Source: Hirsutella rhossiliensis (taxonomy: Eukaryota > Ascomycota > Sordariomycetes > Hypocreales > Ophiocordycipitaceae). From it: a DNA stretch of 64,000 bases. Numbering within the stretch: the first letter of the stretch is position 1; every line of letters begins with the position of its first letter. The stretch is taken from contig NW_025408670.1 of assembly GCF_020360975.1 (NCBI RefSeq), positions 1,364,001 to 1,428,000 on the forward strand, read 5' to 3'. Position numbers and translations under genes: made by a program. This document shows positions 48,277 to 57,929 of this stretch, piece after piece. The notes beneath the pieces were generated by a model. That model was not told the DNA's origin and made no database searches. It saw nothing but the letters and a program-made list of their open reading frames with translations.

Positions 48277-49541
48277 TGCGGACGTGTAAAGGCGCAAAGG
48301 AGTAGTGAAAAGGCAAAGGACAGCCTCAGGACATGGTCTATGGCGTGAAATAGGTGGGTTATGGACGCTGAAAAGGAACACCGACGAGCCGGAGGATTAA
48401 TGGAGCGGTACGGGCCCAATACAGGGGCCTACAGTCATCTTACAGGGGGACTGTCTTGACATTGTGCTCCTCCGTAAAGAGCCTACCTCGTTCAATAGTG
48501 CCAACCGGGGGAAACAGTAAACACCAAAGCGTCCGGTACTGCATATCTGGATTCCCTATTAATGGAATTGGAGCTCCATTGCCGCTCTCACTGCTTCACG
48601 TGGGCGGCCACTCATCACATAATGTGACACTACAAGACTGGATATTCTATTTTCGATCCTGTCCGCGTAACGGCCGCAGGAGTCTGCCATCATGAGTCCA
48701 GACCTCTATCCTGGCCGCATAACTGCCGCAAGAGTCGCTATCATGAGTCCAGACCAAGAATGACGTGGGCGTGGCTTGTGATGCTAGTCATGGTCGTCTC
48801 AGATAGATAGTGCCTACTGCCTTGAGTAGTGTAAGCTCGGTAATCAGCATCAGGAGATAGCAGCCAACTATATCTTTTGAAATGTGATGCTAGCCATGAT
48901 CAAGATCAATGCTAAACTCACGCCCGGGGGCAACCCTTTGTCCTCCAAAGATAAGCTGATACACGTACAGAAGCCAATTACCGCAGGGCGATAATGGCGC
49001 TTCAGCCTTTTCCCCCTAGACCGCATTTCCTATCTCTGCATGCATCCACGAGGATGCCGTTGTCTCCATGTCCTTGTGCCAGCCATCTCGCCCCGATAAC
49101 GAACGTGAAGGTTTTCATTGGTCGGTCTATTGACATGAGCTATCTGGCTTTCTCAGCACTCCTCATGGCTGATTAGGGTGCCATACCTAACCTTGCCCGA
49201 TCAACCCCAGGTTCTATCGAAGACCAGATATGCTAACCGCGCGTTCAGTTCAAGGTTATGTCGCGCGAGCCCGTGCTGTTGTCGACATGTGCCCACTGGC
49301 TGCGTTTCCTTGGCCGAGTTTGACCGTCTCACCGGCCTTTGGCATCTTCATTTTTATCCCTCTTTTCTCGTCAGGCCCAGAGTTCCCTTTATTCCAGGAA
49401 CATGTTCAAAGCATCCATGAGCCCAACACCGTAGTATAACATCGGAACCTGCCCATACTGCAAAGGAGCCAGCCACCAAGTCTCAGCAATAACCATCTCT
49501 GGCCATTGTCCAGTTTCTTCTCCCTTGATTTCTATCCCGGA
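48277..49541. promoter_or_regulatory. Divergent niaD-niiA promoter with GATA sites
   Basis: The 1,265-bp region between the two start codons should drive both genes. Sites matching HGATAR, the target of the AreA/NIT2 nitrogen regulators, occur at 48,738-48,743 (minus), 48,801-48,806 and 48,805-48,810 (overlapping), 48,855-48,860, 48,949-48,954, 48,989-48,994, 49,030-49,035 (minus), 49,094-49,099 and 49,140-49,145 (minus). A CCAAT word lies near 48,974. I found no exact CTCCGHGG NirA site; TCCGCGTA at 48,662 is the nearest to the Neurospora NIT4 consensus. The clustering between 48.7 and 49.15 kb resembles the known Aspergillus niiA-niaD arrangement. Confidence 0.7.
48663..48756. repeat. Approximately 52-bp tandem duplication in the divergent promoter
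   Basis: The units at 48,663-48,704 and 48,715-48,756 share CCGC(G/A)TAAC(G/T)GCCGCA(G/A)GAGTC and CATGAGTCCAGACC. They differ by a one-base indel and a few substitutions. One substitution (CCATCA to CTATCA) creates the GATA word at 48,738 in the second copy only. Confidence 0.8.
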
Positions 49542-52500
49542 ATGTCTTCTAGACCTTCCAACGAGCGACCATGTTCCGATGCTTCTTCCGCCTCAGCCTC
49601 CGAGCGCCCCCCCGCGACTCAGTCTACTACTCCCGCGCCAGATGGCCTCGTTCCAAAGAAGAAGAAGAAGCGCGCTGCCGTTGTCGGTCTTGGCATGGTC
49701 GGCATCTCCTTTGTTGAAAAGCTTCTCAAACACGATCTCCGAAGCGGTTGCGACGAGTGGGAGGTGACAGTTTTCGGCGAAGAAGCCCACGTCGCTTATA
49801 ACCGTGTCGGTCTCACACAATACTTTACAAACCGCTCCGTAGAGGACCTGTATCTCAACCCGGTTGAATGGTATTTGTCCCACGCCGATGGGAAACTTAC
49901 CCATCACACCTCGAGTCCAGTCGTGTCCATCGACGCCGACGCCAGATCTCTCACCACAGCCGAGGGCCTCGAGTATTCGTACAACGAGTGCATCCTCGCC
50001 ACCGGCTCTGTTGCTGCTTTGCCACCTTACCTCTCCGAAGAACGGTTCTTCCAGACAAAGGGTTCCTTCGTCTACAGGACCATCAAAGACCTTGATGGCA
50101 TCATGGCATATGCTGTCGGCGCCCCTAACACACTCGGACACGGCATTCGCAAAGCAGCCGTCATTGGGGGTGGCCTACTCGGTCTTGAAGCAGCCAAAGC
50201 TCTTCTCGACTTGGACGGGGTAGATCGGGTTATCCTGGTTGAGCGCAATCGTTGGGTTCTCAGCCGTCAGCTCGACCGGGAAGGCGGCTTGTTGGTCCTG
50301 GACAAAGTAAACGCACTCGGAGCCGAGGTGCTCCTTGAGGCGCGGGTGCGAGATATACTTTGCAACGACGACGGGGTGCTCACTGGTCTCCTCCTCCAAG
50401 GAAAGGACGAACAGCCCGACCAGCCGTACGACATTGACATGCTCGTCTTTGCCATCGGCATCAACCCTCGAGACGAACTGGCCAAAACCACTCCTCTCGC
50501 CGTTTCCAAGCGTGGTGGCGGCTTCATCGTCGACGGTCAACTCCGCACGAACCTGCCCAACATATATGCCATCGGGGAGTGTGCCAACTTTCTCGGCCAG
50601 ACTTTCGGTTTGATCGCTCCGGGTGTCGAAATGGCCGAAGTCCTTGCCTTTAACCTCACCGAAGGCCGTCATCACAAGCTACGAGATATGAAGCCGCCCG
50701 ACGTCAGCACCAAGCTCAAGCTCATGGGCGTCGATGTCGCTTCTTTTGGAGACTTCTTTGCGGACCAGGGAAACATCAGCAGGCCTTTTCCAGCCACCTC
50801 CGGCAGCTGCAAGGGCGAATCGTTGATTCCCGCTCCGGAACATGTGAAGGAAAGGGTCAAGGCCCTCACCTACCGAGACCCCTTTTCGGACGTGTACAAG
50901 AAATACATCTTCACAAGTGACGGCAAGTACATCCTGGGCGGCATGATGGTCGGTGATGTTCGGGACTTTGTCAAACTCGTCGCTCTCTGCAATAGGGGGG
51001 CGCCGATCGATAAGCCTCCCGCTGAATTCATCATCGGTGCCAAAAAGGAGGGCGAGAATGAAGGTGACGACCTGCCTGACGATGCTCAGATCTGCAGTTG
51101 TCACAATGTGACCAAAGGTGATGTTGTCAGGGGCGTCAAGGCGGGCGGTATCCGTTCGTTGGGCGAGCTGAAGTCGTCGACAAAGTGCGGCACCGGTTGC
51201 GGAGGCTGCGTGCCCTTGGCCACCAGCATCCTCCGCGGTGCGCTCAAGGACGCCGGCGTCGAGATATCCAACCATCTCTGCAAGGACTTTGCTTGCTCCC
51301 GGCAGGAGCTCTACCAGATAGCCAAATTCAAGAGGCTGAAAGACTTCGCGAGGGTCATGCGGACCGCTGGAAAGAAACCCGACAGCCTCGGTTGCGAGGT
51401 TTGCCGACCAGCCGTCGGTTCCATCCTCAGCTCGCTATACAATGAGTGGATAATGCGGCCTTTGTTGCGTCAGACGCAGGACACCAACGATCGATACCTC
51501 GCCAACGTACAGCGAGACGGCACTTATTCCGTCGTCCCCCGTCTTCCAGCTGGTGAGGTGACGCCGGCTGGCCTCAAGGCCATCGGAGAGATCGCGTCCG
51601 AGTTTGGCCTGTACACCAAAATCACCGGTGGGCAGCGCATCGACATGTTCGGCGCCAAGAAGCAGGACCTGCCTCGGATTTGGGAGAAGCTCGTCCACGC
51701 TGGCTTCGAGAGCGGCCACGCGTATGGCAAAGCTCTCCGGACCGTCAAGTCGTGTGTTGGCAGTACCTGGTGCCGGTTTGGTGTTGGCGACTCGGTCGGC
51801 CTCGCCGTCGAGCTCGAGCACCGCTACAAAGGTCTCCGGGCGCCTCACAAGCTCAAGGGAGGAGTCTCTGGCTGTGTCCGAGAATGCGCCGAGGCGCAGG
51901 GCAAAGACTTTGGTCTCATCGCCACTCCCAAGGGCTGGAATGTCTTTGTTGGCGGCAACGGGGGTGCCAAACCTCGCCATGCTGAGCTGATTGCTGAACA
52001 TGTCACGCGACGCGAGGCAATCAAGATCCTCGATCGGTTCCTCATCTTCTACATCCGGTCGGCCGACAAGCTCGAGCGTACGGCTCGGTGGATCGAGAGG
52101 TATCCCGGCGGTGTCAAGGGACTTCAACATGTCATTGTCGGCGACAAGCTGGGCATCTGCGCCGAACTTGAGCAGGAGATGGAAGCACTCGTCGGTCTCT
52201 ATCACTGCGAGTGGGCCAACGTGGTCAACCACCCGGAGCGCCAGAGGGCGTTCAACCAGTTTGCCAACACGGACGAGACGCAGAACGCCTCGGAACGTGT
52301 CACCGAACGAAGGCAGCAACGTCCCGCCGACTGGCCCGCCGACAGCGCCCCGCTACACTTCAGCGTGCTCGATGTTGCCAAGGATGCCAGGTGGGACTGG
52401 CGACGGGTCTGTAAGCTCTCCGATCTGGACCGTCAGGCAGACGCGCCCACTTCAATCACCGTAAAGTACGGCCATGTACAGCTGGCCGTTTGGAACATCC

Positions 52501-52937
52501 CGGGCCGTGGCCTGCGCGCGGCTCAAAACATGTGCCCTCACCGAAAGGCCTTTGTACTGGCAGATGGGCTGGTCGGCGAGGACGAGCTGGGTCGCGAGTA
52601 TATATCTTGCCCACTACACAAGCGGAACTTCCTGTTGGGCGCCAGCGCCACCCAAGGAGGCGGACGCTGCTCGGACAGTGCCTACTCAATCATGACGTTT
52701 GAAGCAAAGGCAGATGAGGGAGAGGATGTGCTTCTCCGGCTTCCTCCCACCGACGTGCTTGATGCCGTGCTCTCCACCACAAGGTGGATGCTTCGAAAGG
52801 CCACAGAGGAAACGGATATGCTGGCTCAAGGCCCGGGTCATTCTGTCGAAATCGCAACACCTCTCCCCGCCGACAAGATGAAGGGGCACAATATTGGCGG
52901 TGGGACTTCGTCTCAAACTTCTGCCCTCGACTGGTAG
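49542..52937 (+). CDS. niiA: Assimilatory nitrite reductase [NAD(P)H]
   Basis: Reduces nitrite to ammonium with six electrons from NAD(P)H through FAD, iron-sulfur centres and siroheme. The start was set at ATG 49,542 (1,131 residues, no intron); the open frame begins 12 codons earlier but with TTG. After a Ser/Pro-rich leader and a basic KKKKKR stretch come an FAD-binding GLGMVG (49-54) and an NAD-binding VIGGGLLGLEAA (207-218). A BFD-type [2Fe-2S] domain has Cys 518, 520, 553 and 556. The siroheme/[4Fe-4S] domain has Cys 738, 744, 778 and 782. A C-terminal Rieske-type domain has CPH (998-1000) and CPLH (1023-1026). All cofactor ligands expected for fungal NiiA/NIT-6 are present. It is divergent to niaD and followed in the same direction by the transporter, so the cluster covers uptake through ammonium. 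Confidence 0.98.
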   Translation: MSSRPSNERPCSDASSASASERPPATQSTTPAPDGLVPKKKKKRAAVVGLGMVGISFVEKLLKHDLRSGCDEWEVTVFGEEAHVAYNRVGLTQYFTNRSVEDLYLNPVEWYLSHADGKLTHHTSSPVVSIDADARSLTTAEGLEYSYNECILATGSVAALPPYLSEERFFQTKGSFVYRTIKDLDGIMAYAVGAPNTLGHGIRKAAVIGGGLLGLEAAKALLDLDGVDRVILVERNRWVLSRQLDREGGLLVLDKVNALGAEVLLEARVRDILCNDDGVLTGLLLQGKDEQPDQPYDIDMLVFAIGINPRDELAKTTPLAVSKRGGGFIVDGQLRTNLPNIYAIGECANFLGQTFGLIAPGVEMAEVLAFNLTEGRHHKLRDMKPPDVSTKLKLMGVDVASFGDFFADQGNISRPFPATSGSCKGESLIPAPEHVKERVKALTYRDPFSDVYKKYIFTSDGKYILGGMMVGDVRDFVKLVALCNRGAPIDKPPAEFIIGAKKEGENEGDDLPDDAQICSCHNVTKGDVVRGVKAGGIRSLGELKSSTKCGTGCGGCVPLATSILRGALKDAGVEISNHLCKDFACSRQELYQIAKFKRLKDFARVMRTAGKKPDSLGCEVCRPAVGSILSSLYNEWIMRPLLRQTQDTNDRYLANVQRDGTYSVVPRLPAGEVTPAGLKAIGEIASEFGLYTKITGGQRIDMFGAKKQDLPRIWEKLVHAGFESGHAYGKALRTVKSCVGSTWCRFGVGDSVGLAVELEHRYKGLRAPHKLKGGVSGCVRECAEAQGKDFGLIATPKGWNVFVGGNGGAKPRHAELIAEHVTRREAIKILDRFLIFYIRSADKLERTARWIERYPGGVKGLQHVIVGDKLGICAELEQEMEALVGLYHCEWANVVNHPERQRAFNQFANTDETQNASERVTERRQQRPADWPADSAPLHFSVLDVAKDARWDWRRVCKLSDLDRQADAPTSITVKYGHVQLAVWNIPGRGLRAAQNMCPHRKAFVLADGLVGEDELGREYISCPLHKRNFLLGASATQGGGRCSDSAYSIMTFEAKADEGEDVLLRLPPTDVLDAVLSTTRWMLRKATEETDMLAQGPGHSVEIATPLPADKMKGHNIGGGTSSQTSALDW

Positions 52938-53820
52938 ACGTCGCCAAACACTGCGAGTGATTTTCTTATTTGTACAAATGAATAATTTTTGTAGCATCAA
53001 AAGCTCGTAAACAGTAAAAACTCGTCTTGGAGCTGAGGCGTATCATCACCCCCGGGACTAGCAAATCCGTGACGCAATCTTCTGCCAACCAATACACATT
53101 CACCTCGCATCTACACCCTTCCCCTGACCTTGATACGATTTCCATCCTGCCCGACCAATGGAAGAAGAACAAACTCTCTTATCAGGAGCAATGTTCAATC
53201 CTGGAACCCTGATAAATCACCAATCACTTGAGCTCGGTATGGACCGTACCGATATGGTCCCTAGCCCTACCCAGGCTCGCTGCAACATGTCTTATCAGTA
53301 GCAATCCCCTCTCTGATGATTTAACGCTGTTACAGCAGTTACCTCCTTGGTTTAGCTCACTTGTTTCCTTATCTATTCTCATCTGGTTCTAGATCTTTCA
53401 TCATGACACCCCCTATCATAGACAGCACCCATGGACTGGGATAGGTCTGCTGGTTGCAGCCATGCCTCACAGCCTTACCTCCCATTCATGATTCTGCGAG
53501 TTGAGATCCCCGGTCTTATTATCCTTGAGTTTCTGATAAGTCTGTACGTGGCTTACTCAGTACTGCCATGCCCGTCTGGATCCTCATACACACTTCACAC
53601 CACTCTCGACGCTTAAGTTATCGCCGAGCAGTCGTAATCACCTAATCACCTATCCTACAGTAGAATGAAACCTCGTTCTTCCCGTCATTATCAGTCGTCG
53701 TCCAGACCTTGTTCTTGTCCCATCATCTCCAAAGATGAGCCCTCTTTGACTGCCAGTCTCGACACTTCACACAAGCTCCGTCACCATATACTGATTTCTT
53801 ATTCAAGTCTTTCAGTGAAA
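52938..53820 (+). promoter_or_regulatory. niiA 3' region and GATA-rich transporter promoter
   Basis: An AATAATTTTT stretch just after the niiA stop suits a polyadenylation region. Eight HGATAR matches follow: 53,179-53,184, 53,292-53,297, 53,369-53,374, 53,413-53,418, 53,618-53,623 and 53,688-53,693 (all minus), and 53,210-53,215 and 53,534-53,539 (plus). Such density over about 500 bp strongly suggests nitrogen control by an AreA-type GATA factor. No exact CTCCGHGG element was seen. Part of this region (from 53,665) is coding if the upstream ATG of the transporter is used. Confidence 0.65.
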
Positions 53821-55467
53821 ATGAATTTCAAAATCACTAGTGCAATCGCCTCAGGTGCCTCCCAATCCGACAGCAGTGACAATCAGGCCAGTACGGCATC
53901 AAAGCCGAGCATTGGCGCCAATGCCGATGGGGTTCTCACACCAGACGAATACACGACGAAGGAAGACACCAAGGAGCGGGATTTCCAAGAACCTTGTTGC
54001 TACAAGTTCCAATGGTCGTCATTATGGCGACGAGCCGAGGTCAACCCCATTAACGGCAAGAGCTTCACGTTTCCGCTCTTCCGCGTTTGGGATCCTTACT
54101 CAACCGCATTCTGGCTTGCCACTTTGGGCTTCTTCGTCGCTTTTCTCTCCTGGTTTACCTTCTCTCCGCTCATGCCCGAGGCGGTCAAGGCCGACCTCAA
54201 TCTTACCCAAGACCAGGTCATCAACTCCAATCTCGCATCCCTCGGTGGTACGGCCACTGTGCGTCTCATTGCCGGTCCAGCTTGCGACAGATTCGGTCCT
54301 CGAAAAGTCCTCGCTACTCTCCTCATCCTTGGCGCCATCCCTTCCGGCCTCGCTGCGCTTGTCACCAACATTAGCGGCCTCGAAACTGTGCGATTCTTCA
54401 TCTCGATTCTGGGCGGTGCCTTTGTTCCCACCCAAGCTTACACAACTACCTTTTTCGATAAGTCCATTGTGGGCACGGCCAATGCATTCTCGGGTGGTTG
54501 GGGTAACCTCGGTGGCGGTGTCACCGTTGCCGCCATGATAGGGCTGTACGACCGATACACCAAGGCGGGTTACAGCTCCCATCTTTCCTGGCGTCTCTGT
54601 CTCCTTAGCATTCCCGTTCCATGTCTGTGTCTCGTCGCTGTTACAGTTCTTCTACTTGGAAGGGACCACCCTGCTGGCAAGTGGTCTGCCCGACACCAGT
54701 TCAGCAGCACCGCCATGACGCTCGCCCAGCGCGACGAATCCGCCCTTGATGCCGACGCGTCCGACAAGAGGGTTGCCTCTCTAGACAGTGCTCAGTCGGA
54801 GCCGCTCACCTGTGCCACGCTGCTCAAGATCCTTGCCGACCTCCGCGTCTGGATGTGCGCCTCGTGCTATCTGCTCACCTTTGGTCTCGAAACTGCCATG
54901 GACGCGGCACTCCCTGGCCTGATGAATACACTGTTTGCCAGCAAAACGTTTACCGTCGTCGACGCCGCCTACGCGGCTTCCACTTACGGGCTCCTCAATC
55001 TTTTCGCTCGACCTCTAGGTGGAATCGTGTCGGACCTTCTTTATGCCCGATTCGGCCTCCGTGCCAAGGTGTACTGGCTGCTAGCCACCACCCTTTCGCA
55101 GGGTATTGCCGTGCTCGGCCTGGGCATCTACATCAATCACAGCGACGCCTCTATCGGTGGTGTGATTGGGTTCATCGTCTTGATCGCCATCACCGGTTTT
55201 GCAGCCAATGGTGCCTGCTACTCCGTCTACGGTCACCTGCGTCCAAAGAACATTGGCGCCGTGGCCGGTATCGTGGGTGCTGGCGGCAACTTTGGCGGTC
55301 TCTTGTATACCCTGATCTTCAAATACCAACCCGGCAGACGTCTTTCTCCTTCTCCCGTTGATCCTCACGGCTACAACTCGCTGGGGACAAAGTTCTGGAT
55401 CGCCGGGGTAGTCAACGCTGTGAGTGTCTTGCCGTTCTTATTTGTTGGCCTGGGAGATGCTGTCTAG
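53821..55467 (+). CDS. crnA: Nitrate/nitrite transporter, NNP family of the MFS
   Basis: High-affinity nitrate uptake across the plasma membrane by proton symport. From ATG 53,821 (good context, GAAAATGAA) it encodes 548 residues. An in-frame ATG at 53,665 would add 52 residues that look like translated leader, so I prefer the later start. About 12 hydrophobic segments are visible, with the long central loop between TM6 and TM7 that is usual in fungal CrnA/NrtA. The two nitrate signatures are present: GGWGNLGGG (225-233) and GNFGG (489-493). The Arg residues in TM2 (148, TVRLIAG) and TM8 (397, FARPLGG), which bind nitrate in this family, are both kept. Intronless. It lies 883 bp downstream of niiA on the same strand. 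The stop codon is followed within a few tens of bases by RIPped repeat DNA. Confidence 0.95.
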   Translation: MNFKITSAIASGASQSDSSDNQASTASKPSIGANADGVLTPDEYTTKEDTKERDFQEPCCYKFQWSSLWRRAEVNPINGKSFTFPLFRVWDPYSTAFWLATLGFFVAFLSWFTFSPLMPEAVKADLNLTQDQVINSNLASLGGTATVRLIAGPACDRFGPRKVLATLLILGAIPSGLAALVTNISGLETVRFFISILGGAFVPTQAYTTTFFDKSIVGTANAFSGGWGNLGGGVTVAAMIGLYDRYTKAGYSSHLSWRLCLLSIPVPCLCLVAVTVLLLGRDHPAGKWSARHQFSSTAMTLAQRDESALDADASDKRVASLDSAQSEPLTCATLLKILADLRVWMCASCYLLTFGLETAMDAALPGLMNTLFASKTFTVVDAAYAASTYGLLNLFARPLGGIVSDLLYARFGLRAKVYWLLATTLSQGIAVLGLGIYINHSDASIGGVIGFIVLIAITGFAANGACYSVYGHLRPKNIGAVAGIVGAGGNFGGLLYTLIFKYQPGRRLSPSPVDPHGYNSLGTKFWIAGVVNAVSVLPFLFVGLGDAV

Positions 55468-57454
55468 TAGGTATGTCGCATGTTATTTTTTTTATATATA
55501 TAATAAATCTAAGCAGGCTAGTTTATTAGGTACGAGAGGAATTCTTTTTTTTATTACTCGCATGCAGCCTCTAGGGCTATAGCGAGGCTAATAGGGGCCT
55601 AGGCCCCTATTAGCAGTTCTAGCTAGCTATAGAGCCCGGGGGCTTATAACTAATTAGGAAAAGGGTAGCTATAAAGGTAAAGATAAAGGAAAGGTTAGTC
55701 TAGTTCCTCCCGCGTAGTGTTTTCCCCCTTTAAGGGCCCTAGGGCCCCTAGGTTACTCCTTCTTAAGCTACTTAGCCGTTCCTATCTCTATTTTAGCTAA
55801 GAAGCGTTAATACTACTTTATAACTAAGGGCTTAAGGGCCTCTATTATTATAATAAAGGCCTTAGGCTCTAAGGCCTATAAGGGCTCTTAGCTAGCTTTC
55901 CTTCTTTCTAAGTTATAATTAAGTCCTATAATAGCTACTAGGCCTTTAAGAAGGTAAAAGAGCTATATATAAAGCTTAATATAGCTTAAGACCCTTAAGT
56001 TAAAGCTTAAGTTAGTAAGGTTATCTTATATAGCTAGGTTATAAGCTTACTTTATATAGTAACTATAAGGGCTTTTACCTTATATAGGCCTAGACTAAGG
56101 TCTAAGCTAAGTCTATATATAAGAGGCCTCCGCGCTTATATAAGCTATACTTATACTTTTCTTTCTTTTCCCTCTTATAGATTATTAACCTTCTTTTAAT
56201 AGACTATACCTAAGCTTATACCTTTACTAACTTTATAATAGTATAGTTTACCTTTTATTTTACCCTCTTTATATCCCTATATATAAAATAGCTATTTTTA
56301 GCTACCTTTAAAGCTAACGTTTAATTACCTAGTCTAGTTAAACCGCTTATACTAGTATATATATATATATAAATATCTATACTCTTATAGTTATAAAATT
56401 AAAGCAAACGTAATACTTAGTTCGCTTAGGTAATTAAGAGCCTCTTATTATAGTAAGGCTTTATATAACTAAGAGCGGTACTACTATACGTTAGTAAGTT
56501 TAACGGCTCCTTTATAAAGCTTAAGCTATAGCTACTTTATATAAAAGTAAAGCTTTATATTAATAGCGCTATAATAAGGGATATCTAAGCTTAATTTAAC
56601 TATCTTTATATAAGCTTATCCTTATACTTATAAAGGTATCTCTTATTATTTATATATATTAGTATAAATAGACTAGCTAACCTCCTTATAAAGCTTTATA
56701 CTAATTATAGCGAACTTAATATAGCTAAGTTAATAGGCTAAGAGCTTATAACGCTTTATTAAAAGTAAAGTAAAGGTATTCTAGCCTACCTTATACTTTT
56801 TAGTAGAGCTTTAAAATCTATTTATAAAAGTTAGCTTTATTTATAATATTTTAAGTAGTAAATTATTTTATTTATAAAGATCTTAAAGCTCCTTTTAACT
56901 AGATAGTAAAGCGTTTTTAAAGTTTAGTATACTAGGTATTATATCCTTAGACTAAGGTATAAAATATAGCTTAGTTAGATTTACTAAGATTGCTAGAATA
57001 CTATTTAATAGTAGTTTTATAAAGTAAGCTAGGGATTAATATCGCTAGTTTATTAATAAATTAATCGATGCTTTTATATATAATTATTTTCTTAGTTTTT
57101 TTAAGGACGTTAAACGTTATATTAAATAAGCTAGTAAGGTTAAACTTTTTTATATCTTTTAGTTTAATATATATTAAGAGTACTTACTGAGGGTTTATAG
57201 TAGTATTATCCTTAGTTTCTCTTACTATAGCTTTTACTAATAATCCTATAAGAGCTTTTTTTATAATTAAGCTTACTAGCTAGTTTACTAAGGTTATTAT
57301 CGCGAATATATTATTAAGGGTAGTATTATTAAGAAGTTCTTTTTTATCTTAGTCGTTATAATTTAATAAACTTTTAAGGATTTATCTTTTTAATAAAGGT
57401 AGTTAAGGTAAAGTAAGGGAAGCTATACTATACTAATTTATATAAGGCTTTATT
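55468..57454. other. RIP-degraded DNA, no gene recognised
   Basis: Normal composition ends within about 150 bp of the transporter stop. Only broken frames follow. A promoter-like stretch with TATATATAA near 56,120 and a pyrimidine run near 56,155 precede a decayed plus-strand frame that I could not identify. Confidence 0.5.
55587..55614. repeat. Perfect 28-bp GC-rich palindrome
   Basis: The sequence is its own reverse complement across 28 bp, centred on GGGGCCTAGGCCCC. It lies 120 bp after the transporter stop and could form a cruciform or a transcript hairpin. A GTTATAAGCCC word (minus strand, 55,650-55,640), like the copia primer site, lies beside it. Confidence 0.85.
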
Positions 57455-57929
57455 TCTTATAAAAAGAGATATAAGAAGTAAATATAAAGTATATAAAGGT
57501 AAAATAAAAAGTATAGGGTTAAATAAGTAAGGCAGAGATATTTAATTCTTATAGGGGTAGTAGTTATAATAAGGGAGTAATTATTATATTACCTTAAATA
57601 TCCTTCTTTCTTTTATTTAACGCCCTTCTTTATACCTATTTAGTATCTCAATTAATAAAAAAGATCTTACTTAAAGACGCTACTAATATCCTCTTAACTA
57701 CTAAGCTTTTTATTAGTTTTTCTACTTTATTCTAGCCGTTACTAGTATATCTATCTTATCTCTTACTACTTTTATAAGAAGCTATCGCTACTTTTACTTC
57801 CCTTCTTACCCTTACCCTCCTTTCTATACCTCCTTTTAGCTCCTTCTTCTAAACCTATTTTTTAGCTTCTTAGGTCCCTTATACTATAGGATAACTCTAA
57901 GAATATAAATTAAGCTACGCTTTATAGTA
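57455..57929 (-). repeat. 3' LTR of the truncated copia copy
   Basis: About 475 bp. The start has decayed to TCTTATA and the end to TATAGTA, compared with TCTCGCG and GCGATA in better copies. Confidence 0.85.

Noticed and set aside
48277..48381. N-terminal extension of nitrate reductase
   Set aside because: The open frame reaches 48,381 but starts with GTG there; the first ATG is at 48,276 and the extra residues look like translated leader.
51435..52319. 294-codon minus-strand frame inside niiA
   Set aside because: A GC-rich coding gene opens frames on the opposite strand. The plus-strand protein has full domain support and the minus frame has no recognisable motif. The same applies to 49,593-50,141 and 50,679-51,275.
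53665..53820. Upstream ATG of the nitrate transporter as the true start
   Set aside because: It would add 52 Ser/His/Pro-rich residues with no family counterpart that I recognise; ATG 53,821 has a better context. Not excluded.
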